Source of the DNA: Alphaproteobacteria bacterium | GTDB lineage: Bacteria > Pseudomonadota > Alphaproteobacteria > Micavibrionales > Micavibrionaceae | Direction: 5' to 3' | Assembly: GCA_021776025.1 (NCBI GenBank) | Contig: JAJFGR010000004.1 | Span: 1 to 58,809, forward strand | Length of the DNA stretch: 58,809 bases | In this document: positions 1 through 10,877 of the stretch, piece after piece | How positions within the stretch are numbered: the first letter of the stretch is position 1 | Layout: the number at the start of each line of letters is the position of its first letter | The notes under the pieces: model-generated | The model's input: only the letters and a program-made list of their open reading frames with translations | Databases searched by the model: none | Told to the model about the DNA's origin: nothing | Translations under genes and position numbers: made by a program

Positions 1-490
<490 letters not shown>

Positions 491-927
491 CATATCACGC
501 GCAGGGGTAAAGCCGCAAAGCAAAGCACCGCTTTGTTTGCAAAATTAGCACTGCAAATTGGTCCAAATTTGGAACTAGGACCAAAACGTAATCTGAATGT
601 TTTGAATTGATACTGTATTAATTAGTAATATCAACTCGTTCTCAGTTTTGTCAGACATTGGAAGCCATATCCGCTAGACCACCTCTCCTATGAAAAAGAA
701 GCGACCCTACAAGCGCGAATATGACTAAAATCATTAAACATTCATAAGAATAAACTTACGAATATCAATGATGTCTTTTCATCTGTCATTGTTTTGTAAC
801 TAAACACATGTCCTTGGGGGTCATGCGTTCACAATGACAAATTTCAAACCTATTTACGATGTCTAAGAATAAGTACTGAAGAATAAATTCTTCATCGAAA
901 CATTCCGTAGAACATTTTGAAGAAAAA
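491..927 (-). other. 23S-tRNA-Ala internal transcribed spacer
   Basis: This 437-nt spacer lies between tRNA-Ala and 23S on the minus strand. It is AT-rich. I see no further tRNA and no credible protein gene in it. It should contain the processing stem at the 23S 5' end, but I could not delimit that by eye. Confidence 0.7.
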
Positions 928-1003
928 TGGTGGATCCTAGCGGGATCGAACCGCTGACCCCCTGCTTGCAAAGCAGGTGCTCTCCCAGCTGAGCTAAGGA
1001 CCC
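928..1003 (-). tRNA. tRNA-Ala (anticodon TGC)
   Basis: This is a 76-nt cloverleaf with an encoded CCA end. The acceptor arm GGGTCCT pairs with AGGATCC, with one G-T wobble and an A discriminator. The anticodon stem-loop contains TTGCAAG, giving anticodon TGC. The T arm contains GGTTCGATCC. Its place between tRNA-Ile and 23S is the standard bacterial rRNA-operon arrangement. Confidence 0.97.
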
Positions 1004-1016
1004 CCAGGATAATAAA

Positions 1017-1093
1017 TGGTGGGCCCGGGAAGACTTGAACTTCCGACCTCACGCTTATCAAGCGTGCGCTCTAACCAGCTGAGCTACGAGCCC
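1017..1093 (-). tRNA. tRNA-Ile (anticodon GAT)
   Basis: This is a 77-nt cloverleaf with an encoded CCA end. The acceptor arm GGGCTCG pairs with CGGGCCC. The anticodon loop TTGATAA gives GAT, and the T loop is TTCAAGT. It lies 13 nt upstream of tRNA-Ala and downstream of 16S, as expected in a 16S-Ile-Ala-23S operon. Confidence 0.97.
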
Positions 1094-1197
1094 GTTACTA
1101 AAAACGGACCGCGTCACCAGATGGATTAGCCGATCCTGTACTTATAAAGGAAAGAAGAAATATGCGAGCAACAGTGCTTCATGTGCACCAAATACAA

Positions 1198-2688
<1,491 letters not shown>

Positions 2689-3185
2689 ATCCATCAAATG
2701 CCCATAAAAAGAATTTTGGTTTATTTGAAGTAATAGTTACTTCAAGGACCTGCTTAATTTGCTGCGTCACATTTCCCGAAAGAAATATGACACTGTATTT
2801 TGTGACTAATAAATTAGTCACGTGCGTCATGAAAGACTACGCAAAAATATCTGACCGAAATCAGATATGCAGTACCTTGAATGTTTTTAGTGCATTCAAT
2901 ACACACTTCGTCCCTTTAATAAATTAAAGTTGGAAGCCAAAGCACTGCTGCCTGCGTATTCCTTCTTTCCTATTCACGATGTACAAGAACCGCTCAGTCA
3001 TAAAACAACCGAGAAAAAAGAAGTCTTAATTTCCGACTTCTTGTTACTCGCGTTCTAAACCAAATAATCAATGATGACCCTTTTATAGTCCGTCGGACTA
3101 AGGTCGTCAACAAAGCACCAAAAAACCTAAGATTTTCAATGCCTCACAGTTTGTTTGAGTCGCCTCGTTTCAAGCTGTGGACGGA
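2689..3185 (-). other. rRNA operon leader
   Basis: This untranslated stretch of about 490 nt lies between the predicted rRNA promoter and 16S. It contains the hairpin TGAAGTAA-tag-TTACTTCA next to the 16S 5' end, which is a plausible part of the RNase III processing stem. I see no gene in it. A consensus boxA was not obvious. Confidence 0.5.
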
Positions 3186-3214
3186 TATATACGCAGAAGC
3201 GTACGCCTCGTCAA
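3186..3214 (-). promoter_or_regulatory. rRNA operon sigma-70 promoter
   Basis: On the minus strand, TTGACG (3214-3209) is separated by exactly 17 nt from TATATA (3191-3186). This near-consensus promoter points toward 16S. It is the strongest promoter-like sequence seen in the window and would start transcription near 3179. Confidence 0.75.
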
Positions 3215-3331
3215 ACCTTTTTTTCATGTTTTTTTATTTTTTTTGAAATACCCCGGAGATTCATATAGTTTAGTATAATCTAACCACGGTATTTTCAGAT
3301 CCCTGATTTGCTTAAAACCCTCTGTAAACCT

Positions 3332-3345
3332 AGGAGACCATTATT
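3332..3345 (+). promoter_or_regulatory. Ribosome binding site and probable ATT start codon
   Basis: AGGAG at 3332-3336 precedes ATT at 3343-3345 with a 6-nt gap. The in-frame stop TAG at 3331 rules out any start further upstream. The next ATG, at 3409, would delete most of the first membrane helix. ATA at 3349 and CTG at 3355 are weaker alternatives. Confidence 0.5.
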
Positions 3346-4992
3346 CCAATATCCCTGATTCTTTTACACATCGCCGGTGCCGTATGTCTCCTTCTTTGGG
3401 GCACCCGCATGGTCAAGCTCGGCTTCACCCGCGCTTACGGAACCTCATTACGAAAATTTGTAGCGCGCGGAACGCAAAACCGTTTCCTCGCCTGCGCTTC
3501 AGGAATCGGCGTAACCGCCCTCCTACAAAGCTCAACAGCAACAGCGCTACTTCTTATATCCTTTGTAAAAACCAACAGAATCCCACTCACCGTCGCGCTC
3601 GCCGTCATCATTGGCTCTGATATCGCCACAACATTAGTGGCGCAGGTTCTTGTCTTTGACCTTTCATGGTTATCACCAGCCCTGCTTATTCTCGGCATCA
3701 TCGGCCATATGCGCTACGAACATGGTGGCCGCAAACGCCACCTTTTCCGCGTCATGATTGGTCTCGGTCTGATGCTCCTGTCGCTGTCCCTTATCAAACA
3801 GGCCTCCGCACCGCTGAGCGCCTCTGAAACACTGCCTCTAATTCTTGGGCCGCTCCAAAGCGACCCGATTACCGCCATCGTCTTTTCGGCTATATTAACG
3901 TGGGTGCTGCACTCTTCATTGGCCGCCGTCCTGCTATTCGCAACCCTAGCCACCAACAACATCGTCGACCTCCAGCTCGGCGCGTTGCTCATACTTGGCG
4001 CCAATCTCGGCGGTGCCTTTATCGCCTTTGTCGCCACCTATAAAGATGGCACCACCGCACGGCGCATTACGACCGGCAACATTATTATGCGCTGTAGCAT
4101 GGTTGTCTTGTTTTACATTTTCATGGGCGCGGCGCTCGAATTCCTGACTCAATATAATCTGAGCACAGCGCGTCATATGGTGAATCTCCACCTGCTCTTC
4201 AACATTGTCTTAGCACTTATTTTTCTACCGACGGTGCACTGGGTTGCCCAGCTCTGTGAAAAGCTTTTACCGGAGGCTAAAAACGCGCCAAAACCTGCGT
4301 ATGAGCCGCTATACCTCGATGATAAAAACCTCGCCACTCCCGTGATTGCTCTGGCGAGCGCAGCGCGCGAAACCTTGCGCATGGCCGAAATGGTGCAGGA
4401 GATGCTGGAAAACACCATCGAAGCCTTCAAACAAAATGATAACCGCCTAGCCAATAAAATCAGCGAAGATGACGACACCATCGATCGCCTATATGGCAAA
4501 ATTAAACTTTATATGACCCGCTTAACGCAAGAAGCGCTCGACCCGAAAGAATCGGATCGTTATTTGCAAATCATCACCTATGCCACCAATCTCGAACATA
4601 TCGGCGATATCATCGATAAAAGCCTGATGAACTTAGCGAAGAAAAAAATCAAAAACAAAGAACGTTTTTCTGAAGAAGGCTGGAAAGAAATCAAAAACTT
4701 CCATGATCAGATCGCTGAGAACATGCGCACCGCGCAAAATATTTTTCTTTCGGAAGATCCTGCTTTGGCGCAACAACTTGTCGACCAGAAAAAAGATGTC
4801 AGCGCCGCTGAACGCGCCAGCTCCGCGCACCATTTCGACCGCCTCCGCGAGGGCCTGCCGGAAACCATCGCCACCAGCTCCCTGCATCTCGACATCATCC
4901 GCGATTACCGCCGTATCAACTCCTACATCACCTCGGTCGCCTATGCGATTTTAGAAAATGCGGAAAAGTACGGCAGAAGCAGTAAAGCTTAG
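3343..4992 (+). CDS. Na/Pi cotransporter family protein with PhoU-like C-terminal domain
   Basis: This is a sodium:phosphate symporter of the NptA/YjbB family in the inner membrane. Two Na/Pi-cotransporter repeats are visible. The first contains the signature GVTALLQSSTATALL and the second an equivalent region around LHSSLAAVLLFATLA. After about residue 350 follows a helical PhoU-like cytoplasmic domain (ETLRMAEMVQEML ... LEHIGDIIDKSL). The first in-frame ATG is at 3409, but homologous residues (ILLHIAGAVCLLLWGTRMVK) are encoded upstream of it. A Shine-Dalgarno AGGAG at 3332-3336 sits 6 nt before an ATT codon at 3343, just after an in-frame TAG, and there is no in-frame ATG or GTG there. I therefore choose the rare ATT start. 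The 3' end overlaps the convergent gene by 4 nt. Confidence 0.85.
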   Translation: MPISLILLHIAGAVCLLLWGTRMVKLGFTRAYGTSLRKFVARGTQNRFLACASGIGVTALLQSSTATALLLISFVKTNRIPLTVALAVIIGSDIATTLVAQVLVFDLSWLSPALLILGIIGHMRYEHGGRKRHLFRVMIGLGLMLLSLSLIKQASAPLSASETLPLILGPLQSDPITAIVFSAILTWVLHSSLAAVLLFATLATNNIVDLQLGALLILGANLGGAFIAFVATYKDGTTARRITTGNIIMRCSMVVLFYIFMGAALEFLTQYNLSTARHMVNLHLLFNIVLALIFLPTVHWVAQLCEKLLPEAKNAPKPAYEPLYLDDKNLATPVIALASAARETLRMAEMVQEMLENTIEAFKQNDNRLANKISEDDDTIDRLYGKIKLYMTRLTQEALDPKESDRYLQIITYATNLEHIGDIIDKSLMNLAKKKIKNKERFSEEGWKEIKNFHDQIAENMRTAQNIFLSEDPALAQQLVDQKKDVSAAERASSAHHFDRLREGLPETIATSSLHLDIIRDYRRINSYITSVAYAILENAEKYGRSSKA

Positions 4993-5759
4993 CTCGGCTC
5001 AGTTTTTGAATATGTTTCTGCATATTCATCAGGTTGAATACCGTAAATATCCTTAACGCCACCATGCACTAAAACACCGCCACCCTTAATATACATGGGA
5101 CTACCCCACGGCGCGGTAAAAGCAACATTCTCTTCAAGGCTAACAACTTTTCGTGGATCCGGTTTAGGTGTGAAAACACCATTCTCCGCCGCTGCATCAT
5201 AAATGCTTTCAAATTTTGCTGTATCAACAAGATACCGCTCTCCAGTTGGATTAGTAACGCGATAGCCACCTTCCGGCCCTGCCATTTTGGACGTCTCAAC
5301 ACGTCCATCCGCCAAAACTGTTTCAACAACCGTTCCGGACTCAACCTTTTCAGCCATAACTTTCGCCGTTTTCTGAGAGATGAAAAACTCCGTCCAATCG
5401 ATATCACCGGCTGGATCAATCACTCTGTACAAATTACCCTGATTATCTTCTGAGAATAAATTCTTTTCAAAATCTTCAGGTAAATCATGCGGCGTTGCGC
5501 GCTTACCTTCCAGCGTTTCACGAACAGCTCTTTCTGCCAGGTCATATTCATAATAGGCCTGCATATCCCCGGAATTACGGGCAGCTTCCTCACGAGTTTG
5601 AAGCTCTTCGAGCGAAAATAGTTCGTAATAATCTTTGCCAGATTCGGAAGCCGGAGCGGCTTGTCCTACCGTAGCGTGACCTGCCACTGCTGCAAAAGCA
5701 AAAGCAGCCATCCATTGTTTTGCAGATTTACTAAATTGAAAGCCAATACTCTGTATCAT
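4989..5759 (-). CDS. Secreted protein of unknown function
   Basis: This encodes a protein of about 256 residues with an N-terminal signal peptide: a basic start, the hydrophobic stretch WMAAFAFAAVAGHATV, and likely cleavage after GQA before APASES. The mature part is acidic and contains no family I recognise. A duplicated Gly-rich stretch (IKGGGVLVHGGVKDIYG) precedes the C-terminus. The start at 5759 is chosen because AAGG lies 6 nt upstream; an ORF extending to 5795 is open but would give an atypical signal sequence. The gene is convergent with the phosphate symporter and overlaps its last codons. Export to the periplasm is inferred; the function is unknown. Confidence 0.75.
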   Translation of the reverse strand: MIQSIGFQFSKSAKQWMAAFAFAAVAGHATVGQAAPASESGKDYYELFSLEELQTREEAARNSGDMQAYYEYDLAERAVRETLEGKRATPHDLPEDFEKNLFSEDNQGNLYRVIDPAGDIDWTEFFISQKTAKVMAEKVESGTVVETVLADGRVETSKMAGPEGGYRVTNPTGERYLVDTAKFESIYDAAAENGVFTPKPDPRKVVSLEENVAFTAPWGSPMYIKGGGVLVHGGVKDIYGIQPDEYAETYSKTEPS

Positions 5760-5913
5760 ATGCATCCTTACGCAGTTTCTAATGTTAGAAGACACATAAG
5801 TTTTATGAAAAAAAAATTAACAAAACCTTAATTTATTAATAAAATCGAAAATTTTACACTTAAAAATAGGAATTTATGAGGAACAATAGTACAAAAACTA
5901 TCAGAAACAGGTT

Positions 5914-6351
5914 CTAAACCAAGCCCGCAGCGCGAAGCTCTTCTTCCATCTCCGGCGGCGGCGCGTCCGTTTCCTGCCCCAAAACATACACCCCACGATC
6001 CTCCGGAGCCTTCGCTTCATCAAAATACCGCCAACCCTGAAACGGCCTGTGCGGTGCACTTACGGTTGTTATAATTTCCGGGTCCTGCAAAATCATGCAC
6101 TTCTTGCCCTGCCCCTCAAGCTCAACCATCTCGAACCCGAGTATCCGCGAACGGCACTGAATCCGGCTTTTTAGCACCCGGTAAAGTGAGCCGCCAGAGC
6201 GTACAATTTCATCTGCGCGTTTGGCCTGAAACCGTGTCCAGCAAGGGACTGCCGGCTGTCCGTGATAATCAAACACCTCTTGCGATTGCCAACGCGCATA
6301 ATCCTCCAGCGTCTCCGCTCCAACAATGAGTTTGATCATATGAATAGCCAT
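5914..6351 (-). CDS. DUF1489 family protein
   Basis: A cytosolic protein of about 145 residues matching DUF1489, a conserved alphaproteobacterial family without assigned function. Visible family features are the N-terminal HMIKLIVGAETLEDYARWQ, the central GGSLYRVLKSRIQCRSRILGF and the C-terminal RPFQGWRYF. The start is set at ATG 6351 (MAIHMIKL), because family members start with a similar M-x-x-H-x-IKL; the ORF is open further upstream to 6414. It stands alone between the secreted protein and the polysaccharide export gene. Confidence 0.82.
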   Translation of the reverse strand: MAIHMIKLIVGAETLEDYARWQSQEVFDYHGQPAVPCWTRFQAKRADEIVRSGGSLYRVLKSRIQCRSRILGFEMVELEGQGKKCMILQDPEIITTVSAPHRPFQGWRYFDEAKAPEDRGVYVLGQETDAPPPEMEEELRAAGLV

Positions 6352-6498
6352 AAGCTCTATATAGTACGATCCATAAACCATGCCAACCCGCATAACGTGT
6401 GGGTATAGCTCCATAAAAACGATTCACGCTGTGTATATATGTGTGTATAACTTTAATCTGATAATTGATTCAATTTCTTATGGGCTTATTCCAGCCAC

Positions 6499-8346
6499 AT
6501 GTCATTTCAGACGCAAATATTTTTAAGCATCCTTATTTTTTCGCTGGCCTTGTTTGGTCTGGCGTTAACGGCTCTTGCACAAAACCAGGCAGCTATAGCG
6601 CCCTGGAGCGTCGATAACACCGATACACAAAGCCGCATCCGCCAATATCAAAACTTCCGTTCTCTTCAGGCCGAAACGCCGCAGGTTCTCGCAAACAACA
6701 ACGCTCAATATGAATATAATGCGCAAAATCAAACAACAGGCCAACAACAACAGCGCCTCTATAACCCGCTAACACAATCACTCCCTTCACAAGCGCCCGA
6801 AAACCCCTCCGCGCTTGAAACCATGTATTCAGGTCGCATCGTCGATGAACTGAAACAGTTCGGCTATGATATGTTCGGCGTGCCTAGCGATGCCTTGCGC
6901 CCTGTGCTGGAACAAGCCGCCCAAGCCAGCCCCTCTATCCCATCGGGCGCAGTGCAGGATCATTTTGTTTTGAACAGCGGCGATGAACTCGAAGTCCTCT
7001 TCACCGGCCAGCGCACAGACCGCGGACGCTATAACATCAACTCCGAAGGCCTTCTCCTCATCCCTGATTTCCCGCCCATCCCCGCGGCCGGACGCACCAT
7101 AGGTCAGGTCCGCATCTCCATCGAAGCCGCTGCGGGCAACTGGCACAACACAAAACCTTATGTGTCTTTGGCCAGCGTCCGCCAAATCAATGTCCTTGTC
7201 GTTGGTCATGCCAAGCGTCCGGGCCGTCAAACCCTGACCGTCTTCCATACCGTCCTCGATGCCCTAATGAAATCCGGTGGCATTGATAAAACCGGAAGCT
7301 TGCGCCAAATCAAACTGGTGCGCGATGGCCGCTCCACCCAAATCGATCTCTATGCGCTTTTGTTACACGGCTCCACCCATATTGATATGCAGCTGCGCGA
7401 TGGCGACCGCATCATCGTCCCGTCCATTGGGCCAACACTGGCGATCGCCGGTGAAGTTAAGCGCCCCGGCATATACGAAGTCCTCACTACTGTGCGCGGC
7501 ATGCGCCACCAACAGGAAAAACGCAGCGAAAAACTCACGCTCAATGAAATGCTCGAGCTCGGCGGCGGCGTCCTTGCCCCCGGCAAAAACCGCTTCATCA
7601 AACTCGGTGTAACCCCGAACGGTCAGGAAATCGTCGAGGACATCAGCGACCCGTTCAAACCAACCTTCAGCGACGGCTCCATCCTGATGATCTCCAAAGG
7701 CAGCGCAAAACGCGCCGGAACAATTGAACTCACAGGCCACACGCTTCGCCCCGGCCTTCACCCCATCACCAAAAACTCAACCCTAAGCAAGTTCATCCCC
7801 AGCGGCGATATTTTAGGCGAAGACATCTACCCGCTCATCGGCATCATTGAACGCTGGGATAATGACCAGCTCACCCGCAAGCTGTTAGACTTTCCGCTTC
7901 GTCTCGTATTGAAAGGCGATTATGATCGTAAACTTAAGGACGGCGATGTTGTCCATCTCTTTTCCAACAAACAAATCCAAAAGCTCGACACCCCCATCGA
8001 CGAAGAAAATCTTGAACCCATCCCCGTCGGCTCGCAAAATCAGGATGAAGAACCCGGCATTCTCGAAACCGACGAAACGCTCAAAGCCTATCTCAAAGAA
8101 CGCTCAGCTTTCTTGCGCGGCGCCGTACGCAATGAAGGGCACTATCCGGTCTCCCAAGGTGTTTCCTTCGACTCTGTTTTGGCCGTTGCCGGCGGCCTCG
8201 CATTAGAGGCCGACCGCTCGAACATCGAAGTCACCTCCGCCAATAACGGCCCCCATGGTAAAACGAGCACCACCCGCACCCGCATCAATCTGCGCGATAC
8301 AAACCCCACCGAAATCATCATCGGTGCCGGCGATTCCATGCCGTAA
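6499..8346 (+). CDS. Wza-like polysaccharide export protein, N-terminal part (frameshifted)
   Basis: This is an outer-membrane polysaccharide export protein of the Wza/KpsD type. A signal peptide (IFLSILIFSLALFGLALTALAQ) is followed by a Gln/Asn-rich stretch and a Poly_export domain (LNSGDELEVLFTGQRTDRG, about residues 155-240). Several SLBB domains follow, with the typical phrases VVGHAKRPGRQTL, IAGEVKRPGIYEV, LTGHTLRPGLHPI and RGAVRNEGHYPV. The frame ends at TAA 8344, immediately after GAGDSMP, in the middle of an SLBB repeat. The next frame continues the same protein without a gap (VNQKFNKIKDNSILIMGEV). A single-base loss near 8341-8343 explains the break. With the downstream part it would form about 790 residues. 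Confidence 0.85.
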   Translation: MSFQTQIFLSILIFSLALFGLALTALAQNQAAIAPWSVDNTDTQSRIRQYQNFRSLQAETPQVLANNNAQYEYNAQNQTTGQQQQRLYNPLTQSLPSQAPENPSALETMYSGRIVDELKQFGYDMFGVPSDALRPVLEQAAQASPSIPSGAVQDHFVLNSGDELEVLFTGQRTDRGRYNINSEGLLLIPDFPPIPAAGRTIGQVRISIEAAAGNWHNTKPYVSLASVRQINVLVVGHAKRPGRQTLTVFHTVLDALMKSGGIDKTGSLRQIKLVRDGRSTQIDLYALLLHGSTHIDMQLRDGDRIIVPSIGPTLAIAGEVKRPGIYEVLTTVRGMRHQQEKRSEKLTLNEMLELGGGVLAPGKNRFIKLGVTPNGQEIVEDISDPFKPTFSDGSILMISKGSAKRAGTIELTGHTLRPGLHPITKNSTLSKFIPSGDILGEDIYPLIGIIERWDNDQLTRKLLDFPLRLVLKGDYDRKLKDGDVVHLFSNKQIQKLDTPIDEENLEPIPVGSQNQDEEPGILETDETLKAYLKERSAFLRGAVRNEGHYPVSQGVSFDSVLAVAGGLALEADRSNIEVTSANNGPHGKTSTTRTRINLRDTNPTEIIIGAGDSMP

Positions 8347-8387
8347 ACCAGAAATTCAACAAAATTAAAGATAACTCTATCCTCATC

Positions 8388-8873
8388 ATGGGCGAAGTTC
8401 ACAACCCCGGCCGCTATGATCCCGTCCCCGGCGACAAAGTCTCTGACCTGCTGGGACGCGCAGGCGGCCTTACCGTGAGCCCGGAACTCGACATGCTGCT
8501 GGAATCCAGCGACCGCGTCTTCATCCCGCGCCGCAATCTCAACGTGCGTGTCAGCGGCGAAGTTCTTTCCGCCGCCTCCCTGCAATTCCGCGAACGTAAA
8601 AACTCGCTTGATTACATCCACGAAGCTGGCGGTTTTACCTTCAACGCCGATAAAGATCGCACCTTTGTCATCTACCCCGATGGCAGCGCCCAGCCCCTGC
8701 AAGTCTCCTCATGGAATTATAAACCGGTGATGATCCCGCCCGGCTCCACCGTCGTTGTCCCGCGCGATCCCGAACCGTTCGACTTCATCCAAAGCGCAAA
8801 AGACGTCAGCCAAATTCTTTCAAATCTGGCTGACACAGCTATCTTTATTGATGATGTCGCGGATGATAATTAA
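8388..8873 (+). CDS. Wza-like polysaccharide export protein, C-terminal part after frameshift
   Basis: This is the continuation of the 6499 export protein in another frame. It encodes two more SLBB-type units (MGEVHNPGRYDPVPGDKV and VRVSGEVLSAASLQF) and a C-terminal tail rich in acidic residues. The same frame is open back to about 8340, and the residues read there join smoothly to the upstream product, so ATG 8388 is probably an internal methionine rather than a true start. If the frameshift is real and not an assembly error, this part has no obvious ribosome binding site and the export protein is probably inactive. Confidence 0.7.
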   Translation: MGEVHNPGRYDPVPGDKVSDLLGRAGGLTVSPELDMLLESSDRVFIPRRNLNVRVSGEVLSAASLQFRERKNSLDYIHEAGGFTFNADKDRTFVIYPDGSAQPLQVSSWNYKPVMIPPGSTVVVPRDPEPFDFIQSAKDVSQILSNLADTAIFIDDVADDN

Positions 8874-8879
8874 TTAAAC

Positions 8880-10733
8880 TTAAGGCACAACAGGCTGTTG
8901 TTCAATCAGACCTGTACCTGGCGCCGGGGATGTATTCGGCTTGGCCACATTCTCTTGCCCTGCGGCCTCCTTTTGCTTTGCTGCTAATTCTCCATTTGGA
9001 ATCTTCGCCGCCGCCTTAGCATAGTTTGTCGCTTGCTCTTCATCATACCCAGCCCCAGATCCGCCAGCAGCAGCCGAAGGCCCACCAACCCTCGCACCAA
9101 GCGCATTGTTGTGCTTAAGCTTAATACCTTTATCTTCTAAATACTCTCTATATTTTTCTGCGAATTCTCGTCTACCCGACACAGGAACATAATGATCCGC
9201 AACATCCCAAATCGCGTTTTTAACCTCGTTATATGAAGCAACATTGCCCTTACTCTCCAGCGCTTTAAGAAGAGTTTCAGCTTCATATTCAACCCCACCA
9301 GCTATAACCTTCGCATCCACGCCAGCCGCTTTCATAGACCCTTCATGGACACTAGGAAAGTACACACCATTATTCTTTTCAACATACGCAATCACCGCAT
9401 CCGCAATCCGGTCCTCATCCATCAGGCGCGGATTAACGCCCTCCATCGCTTTAATAAAATCTGTTCTAGCGTTCGGGTGATTAACATCATCAAACTTAAT
9501 AATATTCTCTTTTTCGAGCGTGTCAGTGAATGAATTGTCATCTGGATTAGTAGAATTTCCCAATCGGTTAGCCCCGATCATAAGCTGCTTGGCGTATGCA
9601 ATCGCTTGCACTTCCTGCTCCTGAGTAAGCTTAATCCCTTCCTCTTTCATCAACGGGTCAAGATACATACTTTTAAAACTGATCGATTTATATTCCTGCC
9701 TAAAATCTTCGCCGTCTAATTTGCCTTCTAATGTGTAGTGCATGGGCTTCTCGGTGCCGGGCTCAAAATTCCATTGCATTGTTGGCTTACCACCGAGGCC
9801 TTTTTGCCCGGATCGTAAACCCTCAGGAGAAATCGCTTTTTTAGGGTCAGCAGGATTATAATGAGGATTTTTTTTACCACCCTCATCGAGACGAACCTTA
9901 TCATAGTCCGGGTTGGGAACCTTGTTACCATCCTCACCCTTAATGAATTCTCTCCTATCCTTGAGAAATTCATTTTCATCAATGCGCCTCAAACGATTTT
10001 CGTCCTTCATCCCTTCACCAAAAAACTGATCCCACTGCTTATAATTCAACGCTTGCGGCATATTCTTGAAAGGCAGCGACTTTCCATCAGCATCCAGATT
10101 TGGCTCCACACCATGAAATTTGGCAAGGGCCGCAGGTCCAAAATGCATACCGTCATACATCTGTTCCAAACGATCCTGCACCATCAATTCATTTTCGGTT
10201 TTTCCGCTTTGCCCGCCAGTAAAGCTATCAATTACGCGGGCAACCACATCGCCCAGACCTGGGGCAATCCCGTTCAACATCCGCTTCAACAGCTGCAGCT
10301 GCGCCTGTGTATAGGTAACCGCCATGTCAGAACCGCTTTCACCAAGCAGCAACCAGAATTTTTTAACCTCATCGGGATCTTTAAACTTGGCCGCAATCCC
10401 GTTGGCAACGTCATCTTCTTTCCCGCTAGGACCCTTAAATTTCTGACGAATAAAACCCTCGGTCTCAGCCCATTTGTCCTGCTGCTCAGAGTTCCGGCTA
10501 TCTTTATTGCGATCCAGCTCCTTAAGGCTTTTAATAAGTTCTTCAGCCGCTTCTTTCCGCTCAGCCTCATCAATTATACCATCCTTATTACTATCTTTGA
10601 GAAGCCTCTTGATAAGCAGCGGCATGCTTTTGACATCATCCGCCAAGACCATGTCACCCGTCAGGCGCTTCAAAAACTGAACGCCGTCTTTAGTTAGATT
10701 ATGATTAATTTTTGGAGCTGCCGTAGTGGCCAT
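8880..10733 (-). CDS. EF-hand containing protein of unknown function
   Basis: A 617-residue soluble protein without a signal peptide. Residues 47-58 (DSNKDGIIDEAE) form a canonical 12-residue EF-hand loop with Asp/Asn/Asp at positions 1, 3 and 5, Gly at 6 and Glu at 12. A weaker repeat, DRNKDSRNSEQQ, follows. The rest is charged and helical, with an Ala/Gly/Pro-rich C-terminus (GGPSAAAGGSGAGYD, then a tail containing PAPGTG). I recognise no other domain. Calcium binding is a family-based prediction. It lies convergent to the export protein within the polysaccharide locus, but a link to export is only inferred from position. Confidence 0.75.
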   Translation of the reverse strand: MATTAAPKINHNLTKDGVQFLKRLTGDMVLADDVKSMPLLIKRLLKDSNKDGIIDEAERKEAAEELIKSLKELDRNKDSRNSEQQDKWAETEGFIRQKFKGPSGKEDDVANGIAAKFKDPDEVKKFWLLLGESGSDMAVTYTQAQLQLLKRMLNGIAPGLGDVVARVIDSFTGGQSGKTENELMVQDRLEQMYDGMHFGPAALAKFHGVEPNLDADGKSLPFKNMPQALNYKQWDQFFGEGMKDENRLRRIDENEFLKDRREFIKGEDGNKVPNPDYDKVRLDEGGKKNPHYNPADPKKAISPEGLRSGQKGLGGKPTMQWNFEPGTEKPMHYTLEGKLDGEDFRQEYKSISFKSMYLDPLMKEEGIKLTQEQEVQAIAYAKQLMIGANRLGNSTNPDDNSFTDTLEKENIIKFDDVNHPNARTDFIKAMEGVNPRLMDEDRIADAVIAYVEKNNGVYFPSVHEGSMKAAGVDAKVIAGGVEYEAETLLKALESKGNVASYNEVKNAIWDVADHYVPVSGRREFAEKYREYLEDKGIKLKHNNALGARVGGPSAAAGGSGAGYDEEQATNYAKAAAKIPNGELAAKQKEAAGQENVAKPNTSPAPGTGLIEQQPVVP

Positions 10734-10877
10734 TAAATTACACCCTCATTTTTTCTATCTCTACCGCTTCAACCGCTGCGTTTCGCGCTTTTTATCCGGG
10801 CTTTTTCGCCGATTGCGCTTTTTCGCCCTTATATAATGCTTGGGAAAACTTAAATATTTGTTAATATTTAGCCTGAA

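Noticed and set aside
786-1061. 91-codon ORF on the minus strand
   Set aside because: It overlaps both tRNA genes antisense or in register and has no coding support. Other short ORFs over 16S and 23S are spurious for the same reason.
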